Origin: Epiperipatus broadwayi
Lineage: Eukaryota > Onychophora > Udeonychophora > Euonychophora > Peripatidae
Assembly: GCA_028023455.1 (NCBI GenBank)
Contig: JAQFVV010006313.1
Span: 246,001-310,000, forward strand
Length of the DNA: 64,000 bases
Direction of reading: 5' to 3'
In this document: positions 12,044-24,700 of the stretch, piece after piece
How the letters are laid out: each line of letters begins with the position of its first letter
How positions within the stretch are numbered: position 1 is the first letter of the stretch
Notes under the pieces: generated by a model
Databases searched by the model: none
Told to the model about the DNA's origin: nothing
What the model saw: the letters and a program-made list of their open reading frames with translations, nothing else
Translations under genes and position numbers: made by a program

Positions 12044-14779
12044 CTTTATATATTTTTTTTCTTTATTATTACTTTTTACAAATTTATTGGTAACACTGAG
12101 TGGAGTGAAGGTGTATTGAAATAAATAAAACCAAATACTGATCAATAATGTGTGTTAGAAAATCTTATTTTAAGAGTAATTTTAGGCATAAATTTAGAGG
12201 TAAATCTCTAAAAAAAAATCTAATAAAAGTGAATATATACATTTCTTACCCCATATAGTAGGTATTCTATGATAATGGACTACTAGGAGAAATCCAAAAC
12301 CATAGCTGACATAACTAATCAATAAACAATTTTAGATAATATATCCAAAATTAATAACCAGATTTTTTTTTATATTTTGTCCAGTTTATATAAAGAGAGT
12401 TAAATTTTGATATAAAAAAAAATGTACAAATAAACTAAAAACTCCTGTTATTTTGTCTCAAAATCAAATACTAAACAAACTAATATAAAAAAATATTTGT
12501 CAAATATATGGCAAAATAAATTACTAAATTAAGAAAAAAACATGAAAAAACAAATATTACTATCTACTAAAATTAAAACTGTAGACTTTATGATAGAAGG
12601 AAAAAAAAACCATGTTGTAAAACAAAAGTATTATAATTGTACTACTAACCTAGTAGTAGTAAATGAAAGTATTTTAATTTTCCTGCATGAACTAAAAGAA
12701 GTAAAATATTCAGTAAATGTCTAAAATCCAGGCATGGCCGCATGAAGGTGTTGTTTCTGTGCAACAATAATAAAATGTAACATTACTAGGTCAATATTTT
12801 TTTGTATTCAATTGCAAGTGGATATTAAAATATTAACTAATGGTAACACAATATATAAAAAAATAAGAAAATGCATGCAATAGAATAAATGTATTTTAAT
12901 TTTACAATTAGCAAGCATAATATTTTAAATGTCATTAAATGGTCAATTATAATAGAAGTATTAAAATCATAAGATATGTTGTCAGAATACAGATGAAATG
13001 CAAAAAGTAATAAAATTACAAAATTCAATTACATGATAAATATTAATCAAAGCACTACAAATATTATGTCAAACAAAAAACTAAAATAAAAAAATTCAAA
13101 ACTAATATTTACAGTTTAAAAAGTATTAATATTTGACAGAAGAAAACCATTAAATTGCTAGCTCTTATTTGAAAAATAAATAACTGCTTACATGGAAAAG
13201 AGCATACTAAAATGCCTTCAACAATTAAATGAATGTGGTTATCAAAAACCACAAATAAATCATAAAATACATAATTAAACTAATAACTAAATTAGGTCAA
13301 GAAAATAATATAAGTTTTTTTTTTTTAGTAGCAGAATACAGCTTTAGATTTCTCATCAAAAATAGTGTGTTAAATGATATTTATTTCATTCATCAGTAAA
13401 TAGATTTTATCTGTAATTACACTAAAAACAATATCGAACCATTATGAATACTTTGTTAAAGACAAAAATATATTCAAGATTTTTTATTGCTTCAGTCTTT
13501 ACTAGGTAAATAAAAAGCTTTTATTTGTATTCATTTAATTTGTATCCAATTTGAACAGAATAATGAATATCATTTTAAGCAAAGTGTTAAAATGTTTACT
13601 TACTATTAATTATATAGATACCTGTAAAAATAGACTTTTTAATGTTTTATGACCATTATATTAAGAAATATACATAATACTTATTTTTATTTGCTTCACA
13701 CTATGAAAATGTTGAGTTTATTATTTTTATATATTACTACGCCATTGTCTAGGTAAATAAAAAGCTTTTAGTTATATTCCCTTGATTTTTATCTAAATCT
13801 AATATAATAAACATTATTAGTTGGAACAATGTATTGAAATATTAGCATAGTACTAATTATATAGATACCTGTGAAAAGATAATGATTTGAATATGCCCAA
13901 TTTGAATGATATTAATTATGTGGATGTTTAAATTTCTTAAATGTAGTTTAGTATTATCAAGATCTAATGTTTAAAACAAAAATTATTTAACAAGTATTTC
14001 ATTAATACGGTGTTAAAATTTTACACACATCATCTCTATATTTTATTTTTAACTTATTTAGTGATGTTAAATCTTGGTTTTAGTTGCTTTCCTTTATTAT
14101 TTCTTAATAAAAATCAACTATTTATTTATACAATTAAAATGTTTTAAATATTATGTTGGTGCTATATTATCTGTTAATTATCTCACATGGAATCGATATT
14201 AATAATGGAATTTAAAACGAGCCTGAATGGTGGCAACAGTACAGCAGCCATTCACAAATAAATGTGTCTATATTAATTCTATAAGAAAAAGATAAAATAA
14301 TATACTCTGGTTATAAATTTTTGATAACTCTACAACATGGTAAATGCATCTACTTATAGACCATCCTAAACCATTTTTCAGTTTATTTGATACTTGACAA
14401 TGATGTATTTTAACTTTGGCATACTTTTTTCCCTGAAATATTTTAAGACAATTTTTAATTGTAATTATTCCCTTTATCTTTATTCTCTTTTATATTTTCC
14501 CAAATAAAAACAATCAACATTGCACTTTTTATAATATCTTTTAGGTAATTCTTATACAGAAAATAGGATTTAATACTTCATAAATATAACATAAAACATT
14601 CTAAAGTAAGTTTTGTATTGTTAATTTATTACATTTATCTACCCTAATGAAATTGTAATTTTACCCTAATGGACTCTATAATATAAGCCTACTATTTTTA
14701 TAAGGGCCAAAATGTTAGTAAAAAAAACATCCTTTTAGTAATCTCATTATTGTCTTTTTTAAATATTATACAGTCACCT
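12044..14779. other. AT-rich stretch with a diverged direct repeat
   Basis: No gene found. Segments at about 13490-13635 and 13740-13880 are diverged direct repeats: both open with aggtaaataaaaagctttta/t and close with aattatatagatacctgt. A short tccaggcatggccgcatg segment at 12727-12744 is less AT-rich but too short to classify. Open frames at 12542-12724 and 12837-13028 show no motif. Confidence 0.45.
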
Positions 14780-15110
14780 TAAATAATTTTATTTACTGTC
14801 TATATATTGCATTGATAGATTGTCCAAATCTTACATCCATACAAGAAAGGGGTTTAAATGACAAAACTTTATGTAATTTGTTTAATTACGGTAGATTAAC
14901 TTTCAACTTATCAAAATATTTATATTGATATTCCTGAAGATTTTTATTCCATCACTTCTAATTAAGAACTTCAAATTTTTGAACACTAATTAATAAACCA
15001 AATATATTTCATATTGGATTCAAAACATTAAACATATTCTTAGCATTTTCCTTTAAATTGGACAAAATCCCACAAACATCATTCTATTGTAAATACAAAA
15101 TATAAGAACT
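14780..15110 (-). pseudogene. LINE (non-LTR) reverse transcriptase remnant, C-terminal half
   Basis: Read on the minus strand from about 15100, the frame gives NDVCGILSNLKENAKNMFN. This is the position where LINE reverse transcriptases have the YADD box followed by a Leu/Gln-rich helix; the YA residues are mutated. It is followed by FGLLISVQKFEVLN (fGL.IS..KT.vl in the family), EYQYKYFDKLKVNLP, and after a frameshift FLYGCKIWTIYQC. The last matches the hallmark LLYGcEtWTly block. Multiple stops confirm it is dead. The upstream reverse transcriptase core and endonuclease were not found, so the copy is a short 3' fragment. The motif style suggests an RTE/CR1/jockey-like clade, not resolvable here. 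Confidence 0.78.
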
Positions 15111-15599
15111 TGAAATTTTGTTTTCATTTTCAATTAATTTGTATTAACAAATTCATTTTCATAATTTTGTCATATCATGATTACAGGTGTATTTATCCAC
15201 TAATAAATAGTTCCAAAGACTTAAATAAATATTAAAGCAAAGAACACATCATTGTTTAATAAAAGTTTTCATTTCAAATGCTATAGATATTTCATCTATA
15301 ATAATGTTTATTTCATTTCATCAGAAACATATTGTATAATATGATAAATCTTGGTAGACAACTAACTAATTACAAATAATTCCATAGAACTATTCATTTA
15401 ATTCAGATAAATGTCTTGTACAATTTTAAAAATGTATATATTGTAGCAATATTTATATATACTTTGTGTATATAATATATGTACAAATACAAAAACTGTA
15501 TTAAGAACAGCACTTTATTAGTGTTAACAATATTGTAGTGATTAGCATACCTTTGACTGTTATTAAAACAATCAAAACTCTCCAATATCCTCTCTATAT
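15111..15599. other. AT-rich stretch, nothing identified
   Basis: No recognisable motif. A short minus-strand open frame (15403-15585) is A/T-rich and featureless. Confidence 0.4.
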
Positions 15600-15747
15600 T
15601 GAAAAATGTTAGACATGTTTCAAAACAAAGCTATATTTCTGCCAAAGGAGTGAATCAATTGATCATACTAGAAGCCCCTAATGAGATATTGACAATTATT
15701 TATTATAAATCCCTGTAATGCTTTCAACAATACTTGATGGCCACAGA

Positions 15748-15837
<90 letters not shown>

Positions 15838-16510
15838 CAGTACATCTTTTACAATAGGCAAATGCAAGACCCACCATTAAGCACCTACAAAGCCAGCAAT
15901 TTCTGAGCATAGGGAAATGTCAAGCAATTCTGACAGATCATGGTTTTTCATTTATTATCCCAAGATTTGAAAGCATGAATGAGTAAAAATGTAATTTGAT
16001 ACATGATGGAATAAATTCTCAATTCAATCCTTGTGAGAGATTCATGAGGGAACTTAATCTTCATTTCAAAGACAAATGAAAATCATCAGGCCTGTGTTAA
16101 CCAAATAAAAATAGTGTCAAACTATGTTATCAGGAGCTATAATGAATGTGCAGGGTTCACATTTTGGTTAACTATGATGACCTAATGATAAAAACTGTAT
16201 TACCAGTTGCACTGAACAGGTCAGCAGTTCAAATGATCAAGAAAAGGTATGTTCCTGATTGGAAGATGTGACAAAAAAGTAACAAGGACAAAGCACACAG
16301 AAACCCTGTGAATTCAAAACATGCAACAAAGTTTTGGTCAGGACACCACATATTAGTAATGCAAAGTAAAGGCAACTCAAAAATATTTTTGTATGAAAGA
16401 CCAGTTATGATTAAAAGAAAAATTGTGCCAATGTTTTTTTTTTTCTATTAGCAGGTAAATAAGGCTTAAAAAGAATATATTATGCCAACAGTCTATGACC
16501 ATTTAGAAAG
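15600..16510 (+). pseudogene. Ty3/gypsy-type integrase remnant
   Basis: Encoded a DDE integrase of an LTR retrotransposon. In order: SAKGVNQLIILEAPNEILT (linker before the core, from about 15635), QYLMATDD (first catalytic Asp, ~15730-15750), then after a (TA)n insertion QAILTDHG (second Asp, ~15920) and NPCERFMREL (catalytic Glu, ~16035), with a spacing close to the canonical D-35-E. Further on are VLVRTPHISN (~16340) and a weak ANSL-type end near 16490. The RTPHxSN motif also occurs in the integrase C-terminal domain at 52.9-53.1 kb, so both derive from the same element group. In-frame stops and shifts make it a pseudogene. No LTRs of its own were recognised. Confidence 0.85.
15750..15835. 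repeat. (TA)n microsatellite inside the integrase remnant
   Basis: About 43 TA units lying between the first catalytic Asp block and the segment leading to the second. Integrase-like residues continue on both sides, so the repeat expanded or inserted within former coding sequence. Confidence 0.95.
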
Positions 16511-17734
16511 TAAACACAGAAATCACTACCAAATGAGAGAAGTCATCTAGGTGTTATGTGCAAGATCTTAAATACAAGAGAACCTGAATTAAGACAGCAT
16601 GGGTGAGAGTTTTATATATTATAAATTGTTTCTTTTGTACAGAAATAATTAGTGGGTATATTTTTTAACCAAGTTATGTAACTAAATTTTAATAAACATA
16701 TCATCTAATTAAAGAAAGAAATATCTGATGTAATTGAAAGCATTATCTATTATTTTGGTATAATCACTTTCAAAACTGAAATTTCAAAAATGCTGTAATT
16801 GGGCAAATAAACTGCAGACTATAATGAAGTTTTGAAGTTATCTACCACCAATATATAAAGGATAAAAATATCCAGGATGAAAACTGATTTTACTTATAAG
16901 ACATGTCAGTAAATTATAAATAGGGTTTATAAAAAGAGCTTTCATTAATGCAGATTCTGCTTGAATGGGATTGCTGACTCTGTTTTAATTGTTGATGCTA
17001 CTTTGATTTAATAGCATATTTTGTTTTAAAATACAATAGAAGAGTAAAGAAGCCACCATCTGTTTATTTGGGTCAAGCTGGCTAGGCACAAGCTTTAAGT
17101 CCACCAAGAGTTTTTGGGGAAAATCTCTCAAATAATTTAGAAAGATCTTAAAAGCATTTTATTCAGTTTATATATGAATTATATGAAACCAAAACCTTAA
17201 GTGTCTATTGCTTTGAGGAGAAAACAGTTTTCTATCAATAAAAAAACATCATTAGATGCTGTCCATTAATCAAAAAAAGTAAAAGTGTATTAGAAATCAC
17301 TGTAGTATCAAGACCACTATGATAGAAGCATCATCAGACATACCTTTGTTTGTTAAGACTGAATCTTCTAAATGTTTTCCAATACTTAAATTGAGAACTT
17401 AACCTCTTATTGTTGAAAAGTGTAATGTGTATGTCCTTTGAATATATTATTATTACTGACTATTGCTAATATTAGATAATTTATCTCCTACATTTAATTT
17501 ATAATGAAAATATTGTATAACTTGTCATGATTAATTTTACATATATATAACAAGCCTGTGTTTCAGTAATTACATTATAGAGATGTCTGCCCATCCTTGC
17601 ATATGTATTAAATGGATTATGTCCTGTACATGTGGGGTTTAGATTGACCTTAGGTCAACATGGGTGTGACAATAATCTCGGCCTCAGGGTGGCCTTTGAG
17701 CATTCCATCATCAGATTTTCAATTGGATGGACGG
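16511..17734. other. Intergenic stretch, nothing identified
   Basis: Moderately AT-rich unique sequence. The part near 17040-17130 is less AT-rich, but its translations match no family I know. It may be remaining retrotransposon sequence downstream of the integrase. Confidence 0.35.
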
Positions 17735-17992
17735 TTGAAGAGTTGGAGTGTGGAGTGGATTGAAGCCTATCCATTAAACTATGAGGATAGTCTATCTTAA
17801 TATATATCTGAGTACTTATACTATATATGTGTGTAAAGATGATAGTCTGGACCAACTGATAATTGCTGGTTTAGCATGAAATACGTATATTGGTGATTAG
17901 TTATCTTTTCAGCATATATGTGTTTAGGTGTATCGGTGTTATTAGATAGAGTGGAGAGAGGTGGGTGGTGTGAAAGTCTGTGCTCATACACC
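17735..17992. mobile_element. Repeat with inverted ends, copy 2 (left end missing)
   Basis: Direct copy of 11787-12043 with moderate divergence: it shares ggttgaagagttgga, tctatcttaatatatatctg, attgctggtttagcatgaaa and the right-end block through gtgaaagtctgtgctcata. The left inverted end is absent, so this copy is truncated or a different subtype. Confidence 0.75.
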
Positions 17993-18480
17993 CTATATTA
18001 CATAAAAATAGATATGTTTATATATTAGTAAGACAAACCATTGCTTTTTTTTTTTAATAATTATGCCACAGTTGAGTCAGTGCTTAAATAAAAAAAGAAA
18101 AATATTTATTTAATAATATAATTAGTTTATTATTGCAAACTCTCACTATGCTCTTAAACTTATTTAGTATTTTAAAATCAGAACTAATTATGGCTATCAA
18201 TTCCACTAGCATTGAATTGTAAAAATAATAGTTTATTAATTAAAATGAATAGTGCAGATTAATGACCTCTGGTTAGAATAAAACAGGCTGTGTCAGCTGA
18301 TTAAATTAAGTAAGATTGTCTTTTAAATAGTTCACACTTATAAGTAAAATACCCTTCAGGTTTGGGAAGTAGTAAGCAGGAAAATGATAATTGAGTATTA
18401 AATTTACTTCAGCTGATATACTTTTATTTATTTCTATTTTGTCTAGGTTTAATGTTGATTCATATGTGTAGTTTGATTTA
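17993..18480. other. AT-rich stretch, nothing identified
   Basis: No motif supported. Confidence 0.4.
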
Positions 18481-18489
18481 TTTACAAAT

Positions 18490-18890
<401 letters not shown>

Positions 18891-19302
18891 ACACATTTTT
18901 CTACAATATACCATAAGCTTTGGGTTATACATTCTTGATTCACAAATGAATGCAACACCTGATTCTTATACATATGCAGTTAAGGTTTAGTTTTTTAACC
19001 TGCATTACAGACTGAAAGTATTTATGATAATCCAAGTCCATTAATGATGAAACAGTATTTTTAGTCTAACATCCTATTTCATGTACTGTTTCATAGTATT
19101 ATTTATTCTCGGTTTAAACTCATCCAAGTCTGCATATATTAATATATTTTTAGGTATATGCATGTATATTTCTGTAAATTTGCATATATCTAGATATCTT
19201 AATGTCTGTATGTGGATTGTTATATAATGCATATACATAGTTATACAGTTAGATAATAAATTAAAAGTAAGTTATATAAACATTGCTGTATGTGTATGAC
19301 TG

Positions 19303-19303
19303 C

Positions 19304-19363
<60 letters not shown>

Positions 19364-19416
19364 TGTGTGTGTATTTGTGTGTGTGTTGTGTGTGTATCTG
19401 TGTGTGTGTGTGTGTT
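19303..19416. repeat. Compound (TA)n(GT)n microsatellite
   Basis: TA alternation passes into GT alternation with interruptions. The two opposed open frames covering it are Tyr-Ile/Cys-Val repeat artefacts. Confidence 0.95.
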
Positions 19417-21703
19417 AATGGAGCTGCAACACAATAGATTTTATAAGTGTTGCAACACAATTAAATTATTTTATCTTTACTTTATTAAAATAGAGACGTA
19501 ATTTTATTTTTATCTAACTTACAATTTGCATATACATTTCCAATTCTTGAGGTGACAGAATTACATATATAGCAGAATGTTTACAGAACTTAAATATGTT
19601 TTAAAAGATCATCCATTTCTTGGAACATATTCCACCACACACATCTGGTTTAATTTGTGTGGGAACAAAGAAACATTTTTAAAACAAATTCTAAAATAAA
19701 TTTTAATTCAAAAGAAAAGGCAGACAAGCTGCACTGGTTTATGAGTCACTTTTGTCTTTTTTAAATTTAATAAAACTATGTTAAAACTTAAAATTAAAAA
19801 ATCTTAAATTGTAAACAAGTTCATGGTGTTTGCAGGGTGAAGTTAAAGAGTTGATATAAAATACCCAACTTTCAACACTAAAGGTCCATTCTCTTAAATT
19901 TAGAAATTCATTGCTGCAGGGGACTATGCACATTTTAACAATGAAAACAAGCAGCTAGAAGACTTACATTTTGCTGTATTTCTTCAGGAGACCAGTCAAT
20001 TGAAATTGAGGAGTTCAAGACCAACATCATGCCAAGAAGACATCTGAGACAAACCAGCACAGCAAAAAATGTCAGTGTCAAACACTATGAATGATGCCTC
20101 AACTAGAAGAAGATTGATAATATTTCTCCCTGAAGAGCTCTATAAGTAAATCTTAACTAAACTATTTTAATACTTTGCAAGTAAGCTATTATCTTATATA
20201 TTCATAAATAGTAACTTATAATAACTTTAAATAAATAAACTCTCTAATAAATTTAATGCAAAAGTAATAAATGTTTTAATGTAACTTTTAATTTAATAAA
20301 AATAATATTTGTAAGAATCTTGCCTCTATATTTAATGAGTAAATATTGATTAATAATTTTCCTAACCATAAGAAGCATATTCAGTTATTATATCTGTATC
20401 TCTCTAATTATGTCTATTTTATTTTATATTGTTTATTTCATTGATATGTATGATATGCCATGAATCAAAGCAGAGATGAGATATTAACTAATTTTTAGAG
20501 ATGATTAGATGCTTTCAGGTAATTGATTTATGGTACTATTTAGGATGCACATAAATCTCTGTTATGAAATCTACTTTTATATATGTTAGTTAAGCGACCA
20601 CATTTTAGCTTATTATAAGTAAGGTTTGCATGATGATGAACTATGTTTAGTTAATTAATTGCAAGAATGATATTATAAAGCATATAACAAATAATTATTT
20701 AAGTCTCCTATATGCTTTACTCCTCCTTAGTTAATGTTTTAAATTACTCAGATTTAATCTATTAACTAGATGAATTTAATTAACCTTTTTAGCATCTTTT
20801 ATGTATGTTAATCCATGAACTGGCATAAAGTAGTTTCGCAAAACAAAACTATAGATTAACCACATTTGTAAATTTAATATTTGATATTATTTCAGTAAGC
20901 ATTGCAAATGTGACTTTGTAAAGCACACATGTTCAATATGCCTTGTTTTATTGTTTCTGTATAAAAATGGGCTTCTGGTTTAAGGCCATTCCATTATGAT
21001 TAGTTTGGATGACTCTTTCTACATTTGGAGCATTAAGATCCTGACCTATATTTTAAGCTGCTCCAATAACCCTAATTAAATGTTCTTTATATTTTGTGAT
21101 AGCAAGTTGCCGTATCCATGGGAATGTAGTACTTGGTACTGAATCCCATTAATAATCACAAATTTGGGCCACAACTCTTTTTTTAGAAAATGTGGCACAT
21201 TAGTATCTGAAGCTTTGCTGCAATCACCAGTTTGTTCCACTATAATATTATTCAATTCAGCATTGATCTGAACACTTGATCTAGTTTGTATAAAACAATC
21301 TGCATAGGAAGCACATTTATTACTCATTAGATATTGTTAATAAATTTAGTTATATTTTATCATTGATTTTCTTTTAAACTTAACTCTTAGCAAATTATAG
21401 GAATGACATAACATAATTCAGACATGAATATAAACCATAGATAATAGTCATTGCAATCAATTTTAAAATTAAACTATAAAGTGAATCTTAATGATGATAC
21501 CTTTTTCTAAATCCACTCATCATTGTAGTACACCTGCAAATGTAAATTCCAATGAACTTTTATTTTGTATTATTTACTTATATTTCAATAAGTAAAGATA
21601 TTTAATTATAATAGGGTTTAGTGTTTTATTCACAGTCCATCCCAAATCTTATCTGAATCTAATTTCATTTTAGTTAATTGTTAATATACGCACTACCTAG
21701 TCA

Positions 21704-21706
<3 letters not shown>
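19417..21706. other. AT-rich stretch, no gene identified
   Basis: Contains an 83-codon minus-strand open frame (21076-21327) with ordinary amino-acid composition (for example KKELWPKFVIINGIQYQ) but no recognisable family or neighbours. A decayed transposon is possible. The segment at 19880-20130 is less AT-rich and also unidentified. Confidence 0.35.

Positions 21707-21745
<39 letters not shown>
21707..21745. repeat. (TA)n(GT)n microsatellite
   Basis: Short TA run passing into GT. Confidence 0.85.
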
Positions 21746-24700
21746 CGTGTTTGGTTAATTTATTATTAATTTAGTTGTTATCCCCTGATTCTCATACTCC
21801 ACCCTTTGCATGTGAATGAAAGATGACTGAGTGTACCTAATATCTGTTATCCATAGGGTCGTTAATCTCAGAACATTGGTGATGGAACTGAGGTATGATA
21901 TGATTCAAGATCTCAACCCCTCATCTAGATCAGCTTTGGGATAATTTGACAAAATTCTGGATATTGTTGCATGAATGTACATATATAACCATTACAATAG
22001 TTAATTTATTGATTTATTTTAGTTTAGCCTCAAACAGTCATTTTATTAAGCTTTAAAACATTATTGTCACCAATTGTATTAATAATTAGCAGTGATAGTT
22101 AGTCTGTGCTGTGAACATATGCATCTGTCCAGAGAGAAAATGAATTGTACTGTATATTGTATGTGCATATAAAATAGTAGTAGAATCAATAAATCTTTAT
22201 CAGCATTAATTTCTATTCAAACTAAATAAAGCAAATTAAAAAATATATATATACTTGATTCTAAATTTCATTCTTGCATAAAAATAAATAATAGTTTAAT
22301 GTTTCCCATGAATGGCTGTCATTATGTTATTATTTGTATTATACTAAGTTATGTAAGTAAATAAATTGTAATGACTCATTCTTTGTAGTAGTTGTCACTT
22401 ATTGCAATCAATAATAATAACTAAATTATGACAGAATCTCCTCTATCTACCTGATTTATCAGGGTCTAAAGGCTGTTGATTGTGTAATGTCATTAGAATG
22501 TGGAGCTCTCAAGAAAATTATCCTTGGATGATTTTGTGTGAGTCCTTGCTTTTAGACCAGTACAATATATAAATCCTATTTTTGTTAGGGATTTTTTTTT
22601 TTGCATTTGTCTGGCAACAAAAACACAACTATGGTGATGTTTGATTCTCTACTAAAATTCTTTGAAAATTATTTATCTATATTTATAAAAAATGTTTTTA
22701 ACAAATTATATTCCATAGTAATTACTACAATATATTTCTCTTTGTTTTTAAAAATTAGAACAATAGATGCTACTCTTTGTTGAGGTTACAGAATTTCCTA
22801 AGTATTTTTGTTCCTAAAAAGTATATATTTATGAGGCTAATGTAAGATCATCATATTTCAAAACTTGTCTACTTACTTCATTGTAATCTAAAACTTTTTA
22901 ATTTTTAAGAATACAAAAGGTGTTTTGACTTCATTAACTGAATAGATTTATCTAATATAAATGAAGAGATACAATGAATAATCATTAATTGTTATCTTTT
23001 TAATTTTTGAATCATTATTCAACAATTCATAAAAAGTTCCTATTTCATCTGTTCAAAACATATTTAACAAAATGGAAGACTGTACTAGTGCTGAATTTAT
23101 TTAGAGTGAAATACAAATTCTCCAAGTCCATATGGAACTTTCAATGTACAAAAATAATCTCAATTGATAATTATTCAAAGAATATCTGTAATTCTTGCAG
23201 TTTTAATTTACCAATCAATTTTAAACCTTCTTTTTAGACTACTGTGTTTAAATCTCAGTATTTATTATGAAGTTCAAATTTAATTTATTATTCTATCAAG
23301 AAAAAATTTATAGGTTTGGTTTTAATCAAGTAGCTAATAATAAGATTATTGTCAAAAATAATGTCATGATTCTTCCTTTTTATGAAATCCAAGAATTTAT
23401 TTACTTCTAACCACAACACAATCTTTAAGAGAACTTTACTCTTCTGAAATATGGCCACCATAAAAACCTAAAGACAACATATCATAGATACTTGAAAAAA
23501 AACATACAAGTGTTGAAATTTAGTACTTATAGAGATATTTCTAAGAAATAAACATCAGATTTCTTATAGTTCTATTTTTAATATAATTATCTCTTTATAC
23601 TTAAAATACACCTTTACCCTATTTAGTGATGGCAATTGGTCCTCCAAAACTCATCATTAAGCAAGAATATCATATTCAGAATATATATTTATAATGGGTG
23701 TCTATGGGGAAAAAATGGTCATTTCCAGTCAACGACATAAAATATCCACATTGGTTTCCAAGCTCAAAGATTTCCTTGATTTTTTTTCATGGCAACAATG
23801 GCTAAATATGGTATCTAAAAAGAAAAGGTTTATATCACTTGGAAAAAAATGCATATTTTCCCTGTTTAATAAGTACAGTATAGAAAAAAGTAAGAGAAAG
23901 TGAAACTAAATATGAATTTAAGAGTTTTTATATTCTTCAGCAGAAGTTTTTCATCGTAATGAAATAAAATCCATACTGAAGTTGCATTTTTTTTTAAATT
24001 TGTATTACAGTACATATTACTGGACATTTATGTTTATTACTTATGTGAAATTATTCAAATTAAAAAACAATATTTAATTATAAATTATTTAATTGAACAT
24101 AAATACTTAATACTGTACTCCAGAGTAACAAAAGGTTTAATGTGTATAATAAATCAGTCAACTTTAGGGGAAAAAATCAACTTATTTTAAAAGAAAAAAA
24201 AATCCAAATTTTCTAATTTTTTAACATATATGTTAAGTTTATTTTTCTTACTGTATATTTTTAGTAATGTAATAGTACCACCCCCCATTTATGTAGAAAG
24301 ATTATTTATTAACATTTATTTTAAATGCAATCTTTTTTTAAATGTTTTTCTTTTGATTTGAAACCACTTGGGTATACGTAATTAAGAAACACAAACACAA
24401 TTTAATATTAATTTTAGTGTTTTCCTGAAAGTTTGTGAAGTTGTACTGTTATCATCATCTAATATAAGTGTTGAATATCTATGAAAATTAAACTTTATTT
24501 AAATAATCCAAGTACTGTACATTATATTTAAATAAAGTTTATTTTTCTTAAGACATTCATCACTTATATGTATATAGTATTATAGATTCAGTAATTATAT
24601 ATATATTAAGTTTATGGGTTATATATTCAAATTACTGAATGAAGCACTAACATTTTGTTTTATGAATAAAATATTATATGTGATATGCATATACAGTAAT

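Noticed and set aside
12727-12760. Short segment recalling the head of a tRNA-derived SINE
   Set aside because: Fewer than 20 bases resemble it and the rest of the element is absent; too weak to call or to use for naming the organism.
21076-21327. 83-codon minus-strand open frame
   Set aside because: Mixed composition but no recognisable motif, promoter, splice context or second copy; recorded only in the gap description.
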